Assembly (NCBI RefSeq): GCF_028291725.1 | Contig: NZ_JAQGNT010000002.1 | Location: 62,001 to 126,000, forward strand | Length of the DNA stretch: 64,000 nt | From: Hydrocarboniphaga sp. | GTDB lineage: Bacteria > Pseudomonadota > Gammaproteobacteria > Nevskiales > Nevskiaceae | Reading direction: 5' to 3' | Shown: positions 19,298 to 29,184 of the stretch, one piece after another | How the letters are laid out: each line of letters begins with the position of its first letter | How positions within the stretch are numbered: the stretch's first letter is position 1 | The notes under the pieces: generated by a model | Told to the model about the DNA's origin: nothing | The model's input: only the letters and a program-made list of their open reading frames with translations | The model's database searches: none | Position numbers and translations under genes: made by a program

Positions 19298-21271
19298 TCA
19301 AACGTCGGCGCGATCGCCCTTCTCTTCCAGCCAGGCCTTGCGATCGCCGGCGCGCTTCTTCGCCAGCAGCATGTCCATCAGCATGTCGGTCGTGATCACC
19401 GGCGCGGGCGGTTCTGCACTCAGCAGATCGTCGCCTTCGAGCGCGGCCGGCTGCGCCAGTTCATCGAGCGTCAACTGTACCAGGCGCCGCGTGTCGCGCG
19501 ACATCGTGGTTTCACGCAGCTGCATCGGGTTCATTTCGCCCAGGCCTTTGAAGCGTGTGACCGAAATCTTCGACTTGTTGCCCTCGGCCTGCAGCCGGTC
19601 GAGGATACCAAGGCGCTCGGCGTCGTCCAGCGCATAAAACACCTGCTTGCCGGCGTCGACGCGGAACAGCGGCGGCATCGCGATATACACGTGGCCGGCC
19701 TGCACCAGCGGGCGGAAATGGCGCAGGAACAGCGCGCACAGCAGCGTCGCGATATGCAGGCCGTCGGAGTCGGCATCGGCCAGCACGCAGATCTTGCCGT
19801 AGCGCAGACCGGCCAGATCCGGACTGCCGGCATCGACACCGATCGCGACCGAGATGTTGTGGATTTCATCCGAAGCCAGGGCTTCGTTCGCATCGACTTC
19901 CCAGCTGTTCAGGATTTTTCCACGTAAAGGCAGGATCGCCTGCGTATCGCGATCACGCGCCTGCTTGGCGGAGCCGCCGGCGGAATCGCCTTCGACCAGA
20001 AACAGCTCGGTCTGATTCAGATCGGTCAGCACGCAGTCGGCGAGCTTGCCGGGCAGCGCCGGGCCGCTGGTGATCTTCTTGCGCACGACCTGTTTGGCGA
20101 GCTTCATGCGCGCATTGGCGTTCGCGATCACCAGCTGAGCGACCAGTTCGCCCTCGTTCGGATGCTGGTTCAGCCACAGGCTGAAGCTGTCATGCACGAC
20201 GCCCTGCACGAAGGCCGCTGTCTCGCGCGACGACAGGCGCTCCTTGGTCTGGCCCGCGAACTGCGGATCGAGCATCTTGATGCTGAGCACGTAGCTGCAG
20301 CCCTGCCAGACGTCTTCGGGCGCCAGCTTCATGCCGCGCGGCAGCAGGTTGCGGAACTCGCAGAACTCGCGAATCGCTTCGGTGAGGCCGGTGCGCAGGC
20401 CGTTGACGTGAGTGCCACCCTGCATGGTCGGAATCAAATTGACGTAGGACTCAGCGACTGCCTCACCGCCGCCGTTGAGCCACAGCAACGCCCACTCGGC
20501 CTCTTCGCGCTTGGCGGAGAACTTGCCGACGAAGGGCTCCAGCGGAATCGTCTCGGCACCATCGAGCGCGTCCTTCAGATAATCGACCAGGCCGTTCTCG
20601 TACTGCCAGACGGTCTGCTCGTTGGCGACCTGGTCGTCCAGGCTGACGCGCAGGTTCGGGCACAGCACGGCTTTGGCGCGCAGCACCTGTTTCAGGCGCA
20701 GCACCGAGATCTTCGACGAGTCGAAATACTTCTCGTCCGGCCAGAAGCGCACGCTCGTACCGTTACGCGATTTCGGCACCGCTCCGATCGGGCGCAGGTC
20801 GATGGTCTTGTAACCGTCGGCGAAATCGATCGCGTATTCGGTGCCGCCGCGGGCCACGCGCACTTCCAGTTTTTTGGACAGCGCATTGACCACCGACACA
20901 CCGACGCCGTGCAGGCCGCCGGAGAATCCATAGGCCTTGTTGGAGAACTTGGCGCCCGAATGCAGCTTGGTCAGGATCAGTTCGACGCCGCTGACGCCGT
21001 GCTCCGGATGAATGTCGACCGGCATGCCGCGGCCATCGTCGCTGACCTGCAGCGAGCCATCGGCGAACACCACCACGTCGATGCGCCGGGCGTGGCCGGC
21101 GAGGGCCTCGTCGACCGAGTTGTCGATGACCTCCTGCGCCAGATGATTCGGGCGCGTGGTGTCGGTGTACATGCCCGGCCGCTTGCGAACTGGGTCGAGT
21201 CCGCTCAGGACCTCGATCTGGGCGGCGTTGTAGCTGGAGTCGGGTGCGTTCTTGGAAGTCGGGGCGGCCAT
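19298..21271 (-). CDS. parE: DNA topoisomerase IV subunit B
   Basis: A 657-residue type IIA topoisomerase B subunit providing the ATPase for ParC. The GHKL ATP-binding motif appears as EVIDNSVDEALAGHA, followed by DDGRGMPVDIHPEHG. The Toprim region contains LFLVEGDSAGGSAKQARD and ILPLRGKILNSWEVD. The C-terminal part carries QLRETTMSRDTRRLVQLTLD. Length and motifs are typical of ParE. It is the same strand as parC but about 2.8 kb upstream in transcription order. Confidence 0.96.
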   Translation of the reverse strand: MAAPTSKNAPDSSYNAAQIEVLSGLDPVRKRPGMYTDTTRPNHLAQEVIDNSVDEALAGHARRIDVVVFADGSLQVSDDGRGMPVDIHPEHGVSGVELILTKLHSGAKFSNKAYGFSGGLHGVGVSVVNALSKKLEVRVARGGTEYAIDFADGYKTIDLRPIGAVPKSRNGTSVRFWPDEKYFDSSKISVLRLKQVLRAKAVLCPNLRVSLDDQVANEQTVWQYENGLVDYLKDALDGAETIPLEPFVGKFSAKREEAEWALLWLNGGGEAVAESYVNLIPTMQGGTHVNGLRTGLTEAIREFCEFRNLLPRGMKLAPEDVWQGCSYVLSIKMLDPQFAGQTKERLSSRETAAFVQGVVHDSFSLWLNQHPNEGELVAQLVIANANARMKLAKQVVRKKITSGPALPGKLADCVLTDLNQTELFLVEGDSAGGSAKQARDRDTQAILPLRGKILNSWEVDANEALASDEIHNISVAIGVDAGSPDLAGLRYGKICVLADADSDGLHIATLLCALFLRHFRPLVQAGHVYIAMPPLFRVDAGKQVFYALDDAERLGILDRLQAEGNKSKISVTRFKGLGEMNPMQLRETTMSRDTRRLVQLTLDELAQPAALEGDDLLSAEPPAPVITTDMLMDMLLAKKRAGDRKAWLEEKGDRADV

Positions 21272-21424
21272 TGACGGGTCAGCTGGATCAGACGGTTTGC
21301 GGGACAGCAGCAGCCGCGGTCACAAGGCAGGCAGCGCTGGAGGCGGCGCGAAGGTAGCGGATGAACTCAGGCGCCGCAAGCACGATAGACTGCGTGTCCG
21401 TTTCAAGCTAGCCCGCCGCTCGCA

Positions 21425-21712
21425 ATGCCAAAAAACACTGCAAAATCAGAACTCTTTTCTGGCGACGATGCCACCGCCGAGGCGCCGCAGGCGGCGCCGG
21501 GCGGTGACGAAGTCGCGCGCTTCGAAGATGCGCTGACGGAACTGGAAGGCATCGTCGAACGCATGGAACGCGGCGACCTGAAACTCGAGGAATCGCTGCA
21601 GCTATTCGAGCGCGGCGTCCGCCTGACCCGCCAGTGCCGCAATTCGCTGGAGACCGCCGAACTCAAGGTCAAGAACCTGCTGGCCGCGGACAACGCGGCC
21701 GATGAAAGCTGA
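21425..21712 (+). CDS. xseB: Exodeoxyribonuclease VII small subunit
   Basis: A 95-residue XseB. The core FEDALTELEGIVERMERGD followed by KLEESLQLFERGVRLTRQCR is the family signature of a helical hairpin. Several XseB chains bind one XseA to form the single-strand exonuclease used in mismatch repair. The N-terminal 30 residues are a variable acidic tail. It overlaps ispA by 11 bases, the usual xseB-ispA-dxs order. The large subunit gene xseA is not in the window. Confidence 0.95.
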   Translation: MPKNTAKSELFSGDDATAEAPQAAPGGDEVARFEDALTELEGIVERMERGDLKLEESLQLFERGVRLTRQCRNSLETAELKVKNLLAADNAADES

Positions 21713-22619
21713 GGCTTTCATCGAGCCCGCCGTGACCACCGACTTCTCGCATCGTCTCGCGTTCTACCGCGAGCGGCTACAGAACACGCTTGATCGCTGC
21801 CTGCCCGCCGCCGACATCTATCCGGCGCGGCTGCACGAGGCGATGCGCTATTCCACAGACGGCGGCAAACGCCTGCGCGCGCTGCTGGTCTATGCCGCTG
21901 GCGAAGTGCTGAACGTACACGTCGACCAGCTGGACGCGCCGGCCTGCGCGATCGAGCTGATCCACGCCTATTCGCTGGTCCACGACGACCTGCCGGCGAT
22001 GGACGATGACGAGCTGCGCCGCGGCCGGCCGACCTGTCACCGTCAGTTCGACGAGGCCACCGCGATCCTGGTCGGCGACGGCCTGCAGGCGCTGGCTTTC
22101 GGCGTGCTCGCGCGCGCTGAATTGTTGCCGGCCCAGGCGCGCATCAGGATGGTGGGCTTGCTCGCCGACGCAGCCGGATCGCGCGGCATGGTCGGCGGTC
22201 AGGCGGTCGACCTGGCATCCGAGAACCAGGCTCTGAGCCTGCTCGAGCTGGAAACCCTACACATCCACAAGACCGGTGCGTTGATCCGTGCCTGCCTGAC
22301 TCTGGCCTGCGAAACGCAGCCCGATCTGATGGCGACGCACCGCTACGCGCTGGACCGCTACGGCAAGCTGCTCGGTCTGGCCTACCAGATCCAGGACGAC
22401 GTGCTCGACATCGAGGGCGCCGCCCACGATCTGGGCAAAACCGTCGGCAAGGATGTTGCAGCGCACAAATCGACGTATCCTTCGGTCATGGGCCTGTCCG
22501 CTGCCAAACAACGTGCTGAAGAATTGTTCGATGAAGCCCGCAGCGTGCTGTCGATCCTCGGCGCAGAGGCCATGCCGCTGGTCTGGCTGGCCGACCATAT
22601 CCAGGGCCGTCGGCATTGA
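21702..22619 (+). CDS. ispA: Farnesyl diphosphate synthase
   Basis: A 305-residue trans-prenyltransferase that condenses isopentenyl diphosphate with dimethylallyl and geranyl diphosphates to farnesyl diphosphate, feeding ubiquinone, undecaprenyl carrier and haem a synthesis. The first aspartate-rich motif is DDLPAMDDDELRRGRPT (from Asp95), the second YQIQDDVLDIEG near residue 228, and GGKRLRALLVYAAGE carries the substrate-binding basic residues. It overlaps xseB and lies 98 bases upstream of dxs, so one operon is likely. Confidence 0.95.
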   Translation: MKAEAFIEPAVTTDFSHRLAFYRERLQNTLDRCLPAADIYPARLHEAMRYSTDGGKRLRALLVYAAGEVLNVHVDQLDAPACAIELIHAYSLVHDDLPAMDDDELRRGRPTCHRQFDEATAILVGDGLQALAFGVLARAELLPAQARIRMVGLLADAAGSRGMVGGQAVDLASENQALSLLELETLHIHKTGALIRACLTLACETQPDLMATHRYALDRYGKLLGLAYQIQDDVLDIEGAAHDLGKTVGKDVAAHKSTYPSVMGLSAAKQRAEELFDEARSVLSILGAEAMPLVWLADHIQGRRH

Positions 22620-22717
22620 CGGACGCGCCAGCCGGCAGCGGCGCGCCTGACATGGCCCTGGCCGCCAGTTCGCCGATAATCCCCCAATAATCCATTGATA
22701 CTCTTGACCATTTCCCT

Positions 22718-24613
22718 ATGACCGACATTCCGGGTTACTCGCTGCTCGGCGGCGTGAACGCGCCAGCCGATCTGCGGACCCTGTCCCGCGACGACCTGCC
22801 GCACCTGGCGGTCGAGCTGCGGCGCTTCCTGATCGAGACGCTGGGGCGCATCGGCGGCCACTTCGCCGCCAACCTGGGCACGGTCGAGCTGACGCTGGCG
22901 CTGCATCGCTGCCTGAACACCCCGGAAGACCGCATCGTCTGGGACGTCGGCCACCAGGCCTATCCGCACAAGATCGTCACCGGCCGCCGCGCGCAGCTCG
23001 AGACAATCCGCAAGCTCGGCGGCCTGGCGCCGTTCAACCTGCGCTCGGAGAGCGAGTACGACGCGTTCGGCGTCGGTCATTCCAGCACCGCGATATCCGC
23101 GGCCGCCGGCATGGCCGCCGCGTTCCGCGTGCAGAACATCAAACGCCGCGTGGTCGCGGTGATCGGCGACGGCGGCATGACCGGCGGCATGGCCTTCGAG
23201 GCGCTGAACCATGCTGGTCACGCAAATCTAGACATGCTGGTGGTCTACAACGACAACGACATGTCGATCTCCGAGAACGTCGGCGGCCTGCGCGATTATT
23301 CCGCGCGGCTGGTGCGCAAGCTCGGCCTGGTCGCGCCGCATCTGGAGCGGCTGCCGCAGGACGGCGAAGACCATGTCGAAACGCACCTGGACAATCCCGG
23401 CGCGCTGTTCCGCACTTTCGGCTTCCATTATCACGGCCCCATCGACGGCCACGACCTGGATGCGCTGACGCACAGCCTGGACGCGATCAAGGATGCGCGC
23501 GGCCCGCAGCTGCTGCATGTGATCACCACCAAGGGCAAGGGCTTCGAGCCGGCCGAGGCCGACCCGATCAAGTATCACGGCGTCACCCAGTTCGACCCGG
23601 TGACCGGCGCATTCCCGGCCAAGAAACCTCAGGGCGCGCCGAGCTACACCCAGGTATTCGGCGACTGGCTGTGCGACGCCGCCGAGCGCGATCCGCGCGT
23701 GGTCGCGATCACGCCGGCGATGCGCGAAGGCTCCGGCCTGGTCGATTTCGCCAGGCGCTTTCCCGAGCGTTACTACGACGTCGGCATCGCCGAGCAGCAC
23801 GCGGTGACGTTTTCCGCGGGCCTGGCCTGCGAGGGCCTGCGCCCGGTCTGCGCGATCTATTCGACGTTCCTGCAGCGCGGCTACGACCAGCTGATTCACG
23901 ACGTCGCGATCCAGAACCTGCCGGTGATGTTCGCGATCGACCGCGGTGGCCTGGTCGGCGCCGACGGCGCCACCCATCACGGCGCCTTCGACCTGAGCTA
24001 TCTGCGCTGCATCCCGAACATGGTGGTGATGGCGCCGAGCGACGAAAACGAATGCCGTCGCATGTTCACCACCGGCCTCAGCCTGCCGGGCCCGAGTGCG
24101 GTGCGCTATCCGCGCGGCAATGGCCTGGGCCTGGCGCTCGAGGCCGAGTACAAGCCGCTGACGGTCGGCCGCGGCCGCATCGTCCGCGATGCGCGCGGCC
24201 GCCGCCGTCCGCGCGTAGCGCTGCTGGCCTTCGGCTGCATGGTGCAGCCGGCGCTGAGCGCGGCCGACATCCTCGACGCGGTCGTCGCCGACATGCGCTT
24301 CGTCAAGCCGATCGACACCGAGCTGGTGCTGGAGCTGGCCAACGAGAATGATCTGCTGGTCACCTTAGAGGACAACGCGCGCATGGGCGGCGCCGGCAGC
24401 GCCGTGGTCGAGGTGCTGGTCGCACAGCACCAGCATCACAAGGTGCAGGTGCTGAATCTCGGTCTGCCCGACGAATTCGTCGAGCACGGCACGCGCGAGG
24501 AACTGCTGGCGCAGTGCGGGCTGGATGTCGCCGGCATTTTGCGCGCGGTGCAGAAGCGGCTGCGCGCACGCGATCTGGACAGCAGCGCCGGCGAAAGCCG
24601 CCAGGCCGGCTGA
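22718..24613 (+). CDS. dxs: 1-deoxy-D-xylulose-5-phosphate synthase
   Basis: A 631-residue thiamine diphosphate enzyme, the first step of the non-mevalonate isoprenoid pathway (pyruvate plus glyceraldehyde 3-phosphate). The ThDP motif starts [13 protein letters not shown] at residue 150 and ends at NDN (178-180). The transketolase-like middle domain shows [20 protein letters not shown] with the catalytic Glu, and a C-terminal transketolase domain follows. Length and motifs match E. coli Dxs. It sits with ispA, which uses the downstream products of the pathway. Confidence 0.97.
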   Translation: MTDIPGYSLLGGVNAPADLRTLSRDDLPHLAVELRRFLIETLGRIGGHFAANLGTVELTLALHRCLNTPEDRIVWDVGHQAYPHKIVTGRRAQLETIRKLGGLAPFNLRSESEYDAFGVGHSSTAISAAAGMAAAFRVQNIKRRVVAVIGDGGMTGGMAFEALNHAGHANLDMLVVYNDNDMSISENVGGLRDYSARLVRKLGLVAPHLERLPQDGEDHVETHLDNPGALFRTFGFHYHGPIDGHDLDALTHSLDAIKDARGPQLLHVITTKGKGFEPAEADPIKYHGVTQFDPVTGAFPAKKPQGAPSYTQVFGDWLCDAAERDPRVVAITPAMREGSGLVDFARRFPERYYDVGIAEQHAVTFSAGLACEGLRPVCAIYSTFLQRGYDQLIHDVAIQNLPVMFAIDRGGLVGADGATHHGAFDLSYLRCIPNMVVMAPSDENECRRMFTTGLSLPGPSAVRYPRGNGLGLALEAEYKPLTVGRGRIVRDARGRRRPRVALLAFGCMVQPALSAADILDAVVADMRFVKPIDTELVLELANENDLLVTLEDNARMGGAGSAVVEVLVAQHQHHKVQVLNLGLPDEFVEHGTREELLAQCGLDVAGILRAVQKRLRARDLDSSAGESRQAG

Positions 24614-24887
24614 TCGCACCTGCGTTGCGGCTGCAAGGGTCCGCGCGATGACGCGGACGGTCGTAAAGCCGACACAGCGTGTCAGCGGCCGACAGCCTGC
24701 GTCAGTTTTGCGCCGCCGCTGCGTTCGGCGCCGCTTCGATCCCATGCCGTAGCCGCTTCAGGCCGCAGCCAGGGTACCGCTGACAGCCGCTGACTCGGCC
24801 GTCTGGCAGCACCCGGCACGCGATCGCCCGCGCTGGTTTGTGGCTTGCCACTGTTCTCCCATACGACGGACAGCGGGAGAAACCACC

Positions 24888-25235
24888 ATGATCCAACCCC
24901 TACTGATGCTGGGCTGCCTGGGCATCGGCATCTGCGCGCTGGGCTGTGCTCACGCGCTGTACCGTCTGCATCGCATCTGCCCGCGCGATGGCATCCAATG
25001 CGATCGCGGTTTGTTGCGCTGCTATTGCGGCGGCTTCGATCTGCCGCTGCGTCTAGCCAGCGCACTGACGGTTCTGTCGGCTGCCTTACTGATACTGAGT
25101 TGGATGCTGAACATGCCGGCCGGGCTGATCACCGCCTTGCTGGTGCTGCTCACGGTCAGCGGCTTCGAAAAGCATTTCGGCAATACCGACAGGCGCAAGC
25201 TCGAGCGCGAGGCTTATCGGATTGGGCTGCGCTAG
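24888..25235 (+). CDS. Small hypothetical membrane protein
   Basis: A 115-residue protein with two strongly hydrophobic segments (about residues 5-25 and 48-85, the latter possibly two helices) and several Cys in the loop between them (ICPRDGIQCDRGLLRCYCGG). The Cys spacing could bind a metal or form disulfides, but no family is recognised. The ATG at 24888 is well supported by GGGAGA at 24875-24880. The gene is followed within three bases by a REPIN and is convergent with cysG. Confidence 0.7.
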   Translation: MIQPLLMLGCLGIGICALGCAHALYRLHRICPRDGIQCDRGLLRCYCGGFDLPLRLASALTVLSAALLILSWMLNMPAGLITALLVLLTVSGFEKHFGNTDRRKLEREAYRIGLR

Positions 25236-25237
25236 GC

Positions 25238-25301
25238 GTAGCCCGGGTGAAACCCGGGTTTTGCGGCGCTCGGGAAAAGCCCCGGGTTGCACCCGGGCTA
25301 C
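25238..25301. repeat. REPIN, family C
   Basis: A left arm beginning GTAGCCCGGGTGAAACCCGG and a right arm ending GCACCCGGGCTAC. Each arm holds a CCCGGGT...ACCCGGG hairpin. It lies between the convergent small membrane protein gene and cysG. No second copy of this family is seen in the window. Confidence 0.85.
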
Positions 25302-25327
25302 GAGTCAGCGCGTTGCTGCTGCCGCAC

Positions 25328-26737
25328 TCAGCCCCTGCCGGCGAACCACTGCAGCTGATCGCGCAGCCGCACCACCTCGCCGACGATCACCAGGCTCGGT
25401 CCGCTGATCTGCTGGCCGCCGACCGCCGCCGCCAGACTGTCCAGCGTCGACACGATCACGCGCTGTTCCGGTGACGTGCCCTGTTCGATCAGGGCCGCCG
25501 GCCAGTCCGGCGGCAAACCATGGGCGATCAATTGCGCGCAACAATCCGGCAGCGTGTTGAGCCCCATGTAGATCACCACGGTCTGCCCGCGCCGCGCGAG
25601 CGCGTCCCAGTGCAGGTCCAGCGTGCCGTCCTGGCGCTGATGGCCAGTGACGAAGATGCAGGCCTGGGCGTAGTCGCGATGCGTCAGCGGAATACCGGCA
25701 TACGCCGCGCAGCCATTGGCCGCGGTGATTCCCGGCACGACCTGGAACGGGATGCCGGCCGCGGCCAGCCGCTGGATTTCTTCGCCGCCGCGTCCGAACA
25801 CGAAAGGATCGCCGCCCTTCAGCCGCAGCACGCGCTTGCCTTCGCGAGCCAGGCGCACCAGTTCGGAGTTGATCTGGTCCTGGGCCAGCGTATGCCGCGC
25901 GCGGCGCTTGCCGACATAGATGCGCTCCGCGTCGCGACGCACCAGATCGAGAATCGCCTGGGGCAGCAGCGCGTCATACAGCACCACGTCGCATTGCTGC
26001 ATCAGGCGCAGCGCACGGAAAGTCAGCAGATCGGGATCGCCCGGGCCGGCGCCGACCAGATAGACCTCGCCGCGGCGGGCGCCGCCGTCGATCAGATGCT
26101 GGAGTTCGGCATCGGCGGCGGCTTCCGCGCCGCTCAGCACGGCCTCGGCGCCGGGGCCGTCGAGGAAAGACTCCCAGAGCCCGCGACGATCGGCTTGCGG
26201 CACCGTCTGCTGTACACGCGCACGCCGTGCGCCCATGAAACCGGCGAGACGTCCATAAGCGGCCGGCAGCATCGTCTCGATTTTCTCGCGCAGGCGGCGG
26301 CCCAGCACCGGTGCCTGCGCGCCGGTCGCGATTGCGATCAGCAGCGGATGCCGGTCGACGATCGACGGCGTGACGAAACTGCTGGGGTTCGGATCGTCGA
26401 CGACGTTGACCGCGATGCCGCGGATCTCGGCGGCGGCGGCGACCTCGCGATTCAGCACCGCGTCGTCGGTTGCGGCAATCACCAGCAGGCAACCGTCGAG
26501 CTGCGAGGCTTCGAACACCTCGGCGACGTGGCGCAGCACGCCGTCGCGCTCCGCCTGACTCAGCTCCTCGACCAGTTCAGCTGCGACGACTTCGAGCAGC
26601 GCCTCGGTTTTTGCCAGCAGGCGCAGCTTGCGGGCGGCCACTTCGCCGCCGCCGACGACCAGCACGCGGCGGCCGCGCAGACGCAGAAATACCGGGAAGA
26701 ATTGCCATTTTGGCGGCCATTGCGCCTGCGGCTCCAT
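25328..26737 (-). CDS. cysG: Siroheme synthase (precorrin-2 dehydrogenase/ferrochelatase + uroporphyrinogen-III methyltransferase)
   Basis: A 469-residue fusion. The N-terminal half has a Rossmann motif (VLVVGGGEVAARK, near residue 25) and does the NAD-dependent dehydrogenation and iron chelation. The C-terminal half, from about residue 215, is a tetrapyrrole methylase with VYLVGAGPGDPDLLTFRA and LRLKGGDPFVFGRGGEE. Together these make siroheme from uroporphyrinogen III. The product is the prosthetic group of the sulfite reductase encoded at 47731-49395 in this window. Length matches E. coli CysG. Convergent with the small membrane protein gene and separated from it by a REPIN. Confidence 0.96.
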   Translation of the reverse strand: MEPQAQWPPKWQFFPVFLRLRGRRVLVVGGGEVAARKLRLLAKTEALLEVVAAELVEELSQAERDGVLRHVAEVFEASQLDGCLLVIAATDDAVLNREVAAAAEIRGIAVNVVDDPNPSSFVTPSIVDRHPLLIAIATGAQAPVLGRRLREKIETMLPAAYGRLAGFMGARRARVQQTVPQADRRGLWESFLDGPGAEAVLSGAEAAADAELQHLIDGGARRGEVYLVGAGPGDPDLLTFRALRLMQQCDVVLYDALLPQAILDLVRRDAERIYVGKRRARHTLAQDQINSELVRLAREGKRVLRLKGGDPFVFGRGGEEIQRLAAAGIPFQVVPGITAANGCAAYAGIPLTHRDYAQACIFVTGHQRQDGTLDLHWDALARRGQTVVIYMGLNTLPDCCAQLIAHGLPPDWPAALIEQGTSPEQRVIVSTLDSLAAAVGGQQISGPSLVIVGEVVRLRDQLQWFAGRG

Positions 26738-26756
26738 GGCGCGTCGCGCTGATGCT

Positions 26757-27080
26757 TTACAGGCCGAGATTCAGGCCGGGCGGCAGCTGCATGCCGCCGG
26801 TGGCGGCCGCCATTTTTTCCTTGCTGACGACGTCGAGCTTTTGCGAGGCATCGTTGATCGCGGCGGCGATCAGGTCTTCGAGGAATTCCTTGTCTTCCTG
26901 CATCGCGGCCGGCGAGATCTCGACACGCCGCGCCTGGTGCTTGCCGTCGAGCGTGACGCGGACCATGCCGGCGCCGGATTCACCGGTGACTTCGAGCTTG
27001 GCGACTTCGTCCTGCGCGCGCTTCAGGTTGTCCTGCACCTGCTGCGCCTGGCGCATCAGTTGTCCGAGCGGACCTTTCAT
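26757..27080 (-). CDS. ybaB: YbaB/EbfC-family nucleoid-associated protein
   Basis: A 107-residue YbaB. The sequence from [19 protein letters not shown] onward, through [16 protein letters not shown] to [13 protein letters not shown], is the family's coiled-coil dimer. YbaB binds DNA with little specificity. The start at 27080 is chosen because similarity begins there; the same frame is open to 27419 but lies inside dnaX. It is 14 bases downstream of dnaX. The third member of the usual dnaX-ybaB-recR trio is missing here and lies near 3.4 kb. Confidence 0.93.
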   Translation of the reverse strand: MKGPLGQLMRQAQQVQDNLKRAQDEVAKLEVTGESGAGMVRVTLDGKHQARRVEISPAAMQEDKEFLEDLIAAAINDASQKLDVVSKEKMAAATGGMQLPPGLNLGL

Positions 27081-27094
27081 GTTGTAGCTCCCAC

Positions 27095-28723
27095 TTACGA
27101 ATCTAGAGGATGGATGGAGTTCGGCCGAACGGTGGCGCCGAACTGTTCCTTGAATGCCCGCACCACCAGATCGGTTTCGATGGCATCGATCGCGCCGCGG
27201 ACGCGATCGCCGGCGCGCTGCGCGTCGATCTGCGCCGGGCTCTGCGCCGAACCTTGTACTGCGTCGGAAACCAGATCGATCACCACTTTCAAGGGCTCGC
27301 CGAACACCCGGCCTAGCGCTGATTCCAGCGCCGCGCGGCGCGTTTCGTGATTCAGGAACGCGGCATCCAGCGAAAGGCCCAGATGCACCGTGTCGCCGTC
27401 GCGGCTGTTCCAGGTGCATTGACGCGCGAGCTGCTTGCCGGCGCCCTCGAGGCCCAGATGCTCGAGCAGCTGCGGCCAGGGCAGCTGCTTCAGTTGGAGT
27501 TCGATTTTCGCGACTGCAAGAGGCACCGGTTGGGGCGCCGGTTCGGCGATCATCAGCGCGGCCGCAGCAGCGGCCGGCACAGCCCGTGGCGGCGCAGCGG
27601 TGCCGGTGCTCGCAGGCTTGGCCGCGCCATCACCGCCACTCTCGCCCGGCCGGAACGCCAGCATCCGCAGCAGCGTCATCTCGAAGCCGAGCCGCGGGTC
27701 CGGCGCCCAGGGCAGATCGCGGCGGCCGGAGACGCCGATCTGATACCAGAGCTGCACGTCTTCGACGCTGACTTTCGGCACCAGCGCGACCAGGTCTTCG
27801 TCGTCGTCTTCGTCGCGCGCGCCCGGTAGCATTTGCAGCACCGCGATGCGCTGCAGCTGAGCGGCCAGATCGTTGAGCATCGATGCGTAGTCCGGCGCCT
27901 GCGCCTCGATTTTGCGGAAGGCCTCGAGCAAGGCGGACGCGTCGGCCGCCGCCAGCGCGCTGATCAGGTCGAGCAGCAAGCGTCGCGAGCCGGTGCCGAG
28001 CATTTCGGCGATCGGTTCGCGGCGCAGGGTTTCGCCGCCGGAAAACGCGATCGCCTGGTCGAGCAGCGACAGGCCGTCGCGCATCGAGCCATCGGCGGCG
28101 CGCGCCAGTTCAACCGTTGCGCCGGGCTCGAACTCGAGGTTCTCGTTGCCGAGCACCAGCGCCAGCTGATCGCGGATGATCGCGATCGGCAGCCGCTTCA
28201 GATTGAACTGCAGGCAACGCGACAACACCGTGATCGGCAGCTTCTGCGGATCGGTGGTCGCGAGGATGAATTTGACGTGGCTCGGTGGTTCTTCCAGCGT
28301 CTTCAGCAGCGCGTTGAACGCGCTCTTGGAGAGCATGTGGACTTCGTCGATCAGATAAACCTTGTAGCGGCCGCGCGCTGGCGCGTAGGCACTGTTATCG
28401 ATCAGCTCGCGGACGTTGTCGACGCCGGTATTGCTGGCGGCGTCGATCTCGAGCAGGTCGACGAAGCGGCCGCTGTCGACTTCCTTGCAGGACGAGCACA
28501 GGCCGCAAGGCTGCGATGATACGCCGGTCTCGCAATTCAGGCCTTTGGCGATGATCCGCGCGAGCGTGGTCTTGCCGACGCCGCGGGTACCGGTCAGCAG
28601 GATCGCCGGATGCAGCTTGTCGCCGTCCAGCGCATGGCTGAGGGCCTTGACGACATGGTTCTGGCCCATCACGTCGTCGAAGCGGCGCGGGCGCCATTTA
28701 CGGGCGAGGGCGAGGTAGCTCAT
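27095..28723 (-). CDS. dnaX: DNA polymerase III subunit tau/gamma
   Basis: A 542-residue clamp-loader ATPase. Walker A is GTRGVGKT (45-52), the zinc-binding Cys are 64, 73, 76 and 79, Walker B lies in [11 protein letters not shown], and [11 protein letters not shown] holds sensor and arginine-finger residues. A proline/alanine-rich linker near 370-410 leads to the C-terminal tau region that contacts the polymerase core and DnaB. I looked for the AAAAAAG slippery signal used to make gamma in E. coli and did not see a clear one. The following ybaB begins 14 bases later. Confidence 0.96.
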   Translation of the reverse strand: MSYLALARKWRPRRFDDVMGQNHVVKALSHALDGDKLHPAILLTGTRGVGKTTLARIIAKGLNCETGVSSQPCGLCSSCKEVDSGRFVDLLEIDAASNTGVDNVRELIDNSAYAPARGRYKVYLIDEVHMLSKSAFNALLKTLEEPPSHVKFILATTDPQKLPITVLSRCLQFNLKRLPIAIIRDQLALVLGNENLEFEPGATVELARAADGSMRDGLSLLDQAIAFSGGETLRREPIAEMLGTGSRRLLLDLISALAAADASALLEAFRKIEAQAPDYASMLNDLAAQLQRIAVLQMLPGARDEDDDEDLVALVPKVSVEDVQLWYQIGVSGRRDLPWAPDPRLGFEMTLLRMLAFRPGESGGDGAAKPASTGTAAPPRAVPAAAAAALMIAEPAPQPVPLAVAKIELQLKQLPWPQLLEHLGLEGAGKQLARQCTWNSRDGDTVHLGLSLDAAFLNHETRRAALESALGRVFGEPLKVVIDLVSDAVQGSAQSPAQIDAQRAGDRVRGAIDAIETDLVVRAFKEQFGATVRPNSIHPLDS

Positions 28724-28818
28724 GGTCGGTACGGCCTGTGCGGAGCGGCATTGTCGCGGAATACGGCGAGTGCGGAAAGGCGCGGCCTGCGACTGAGTTT
28801 GCGCAGGCCGGGCAGCGG

Positions 28819-29178
28819 CTACTTGCGCTTGAGTTCGTGCGTGCCGATGGCGGGCAGCAGCAGCAGCATCGTGCCGTCCTTGATCTCGGCCCGGCCTTCA
28901 TCGAGCGCCACGCCATCGGGCGCACGCACCACGACCGCCCAGCCCTTGCCCGAGGGCTGATACAGCACGTCGATCTTGCTCGCTTCGGCGAGCGGCTTTC
29001 CGGCCGCGTCCAGCGGCATCACCGAAATGCTGTCCGGCCCCAGATCCCACTGCATCGTGCCCTGCTCACCCTTCTCGATCCAGCTACCCATCAGCACCAT
29101 CGGAGTTTCCGCGGCGCTGGCCGAAAAAGACATGAAGGCCAACAAGCTCGAAAGGCACAATGTCGCAAACACGCGCAT
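28819..29178 (-). CDS. Small exported hypothetical protein
   Basis: A 119-residue protein with a clean signal peptide (MRVFATLCLSSLLAFMSF, cut after SASA) and a mature domain of about 95 residues rich in beta-strand patterns (TPMVLMGSWIEKGEQ, KIDVLYQPSGKGWAVVVRAP, GTMLLLLPAIGTHELKRK). No family is recognised. It begins seven bases after the stop of the tandem AAA ATPase gene on the same strand, so they are probably co-transcribed. Its role may depend on that partner, but cytoplasmic ATPase and exported protein cannot be in direct contact (inference). Confidence 0.7.
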   Translation of the reverse strand: MRVFATLCLSSLLAFMSFSASAAETPMVLMGSWIEKGEQGTMQWDLGPDSISVMPLDAAGKPLAEASKIDVLYQPSGKGWAVVVRAPDGVALDEGRAEIKDGTMLLLLPAIGTHELKRK

Positions 29179-29184
29179 GTCAGA

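Noticed and set aside
27095-28723. Programmed frameshift in dnaX
   Set aside because: No AAAAAAG-type slippery heptamer with a following hairpin was seen in the expected region.
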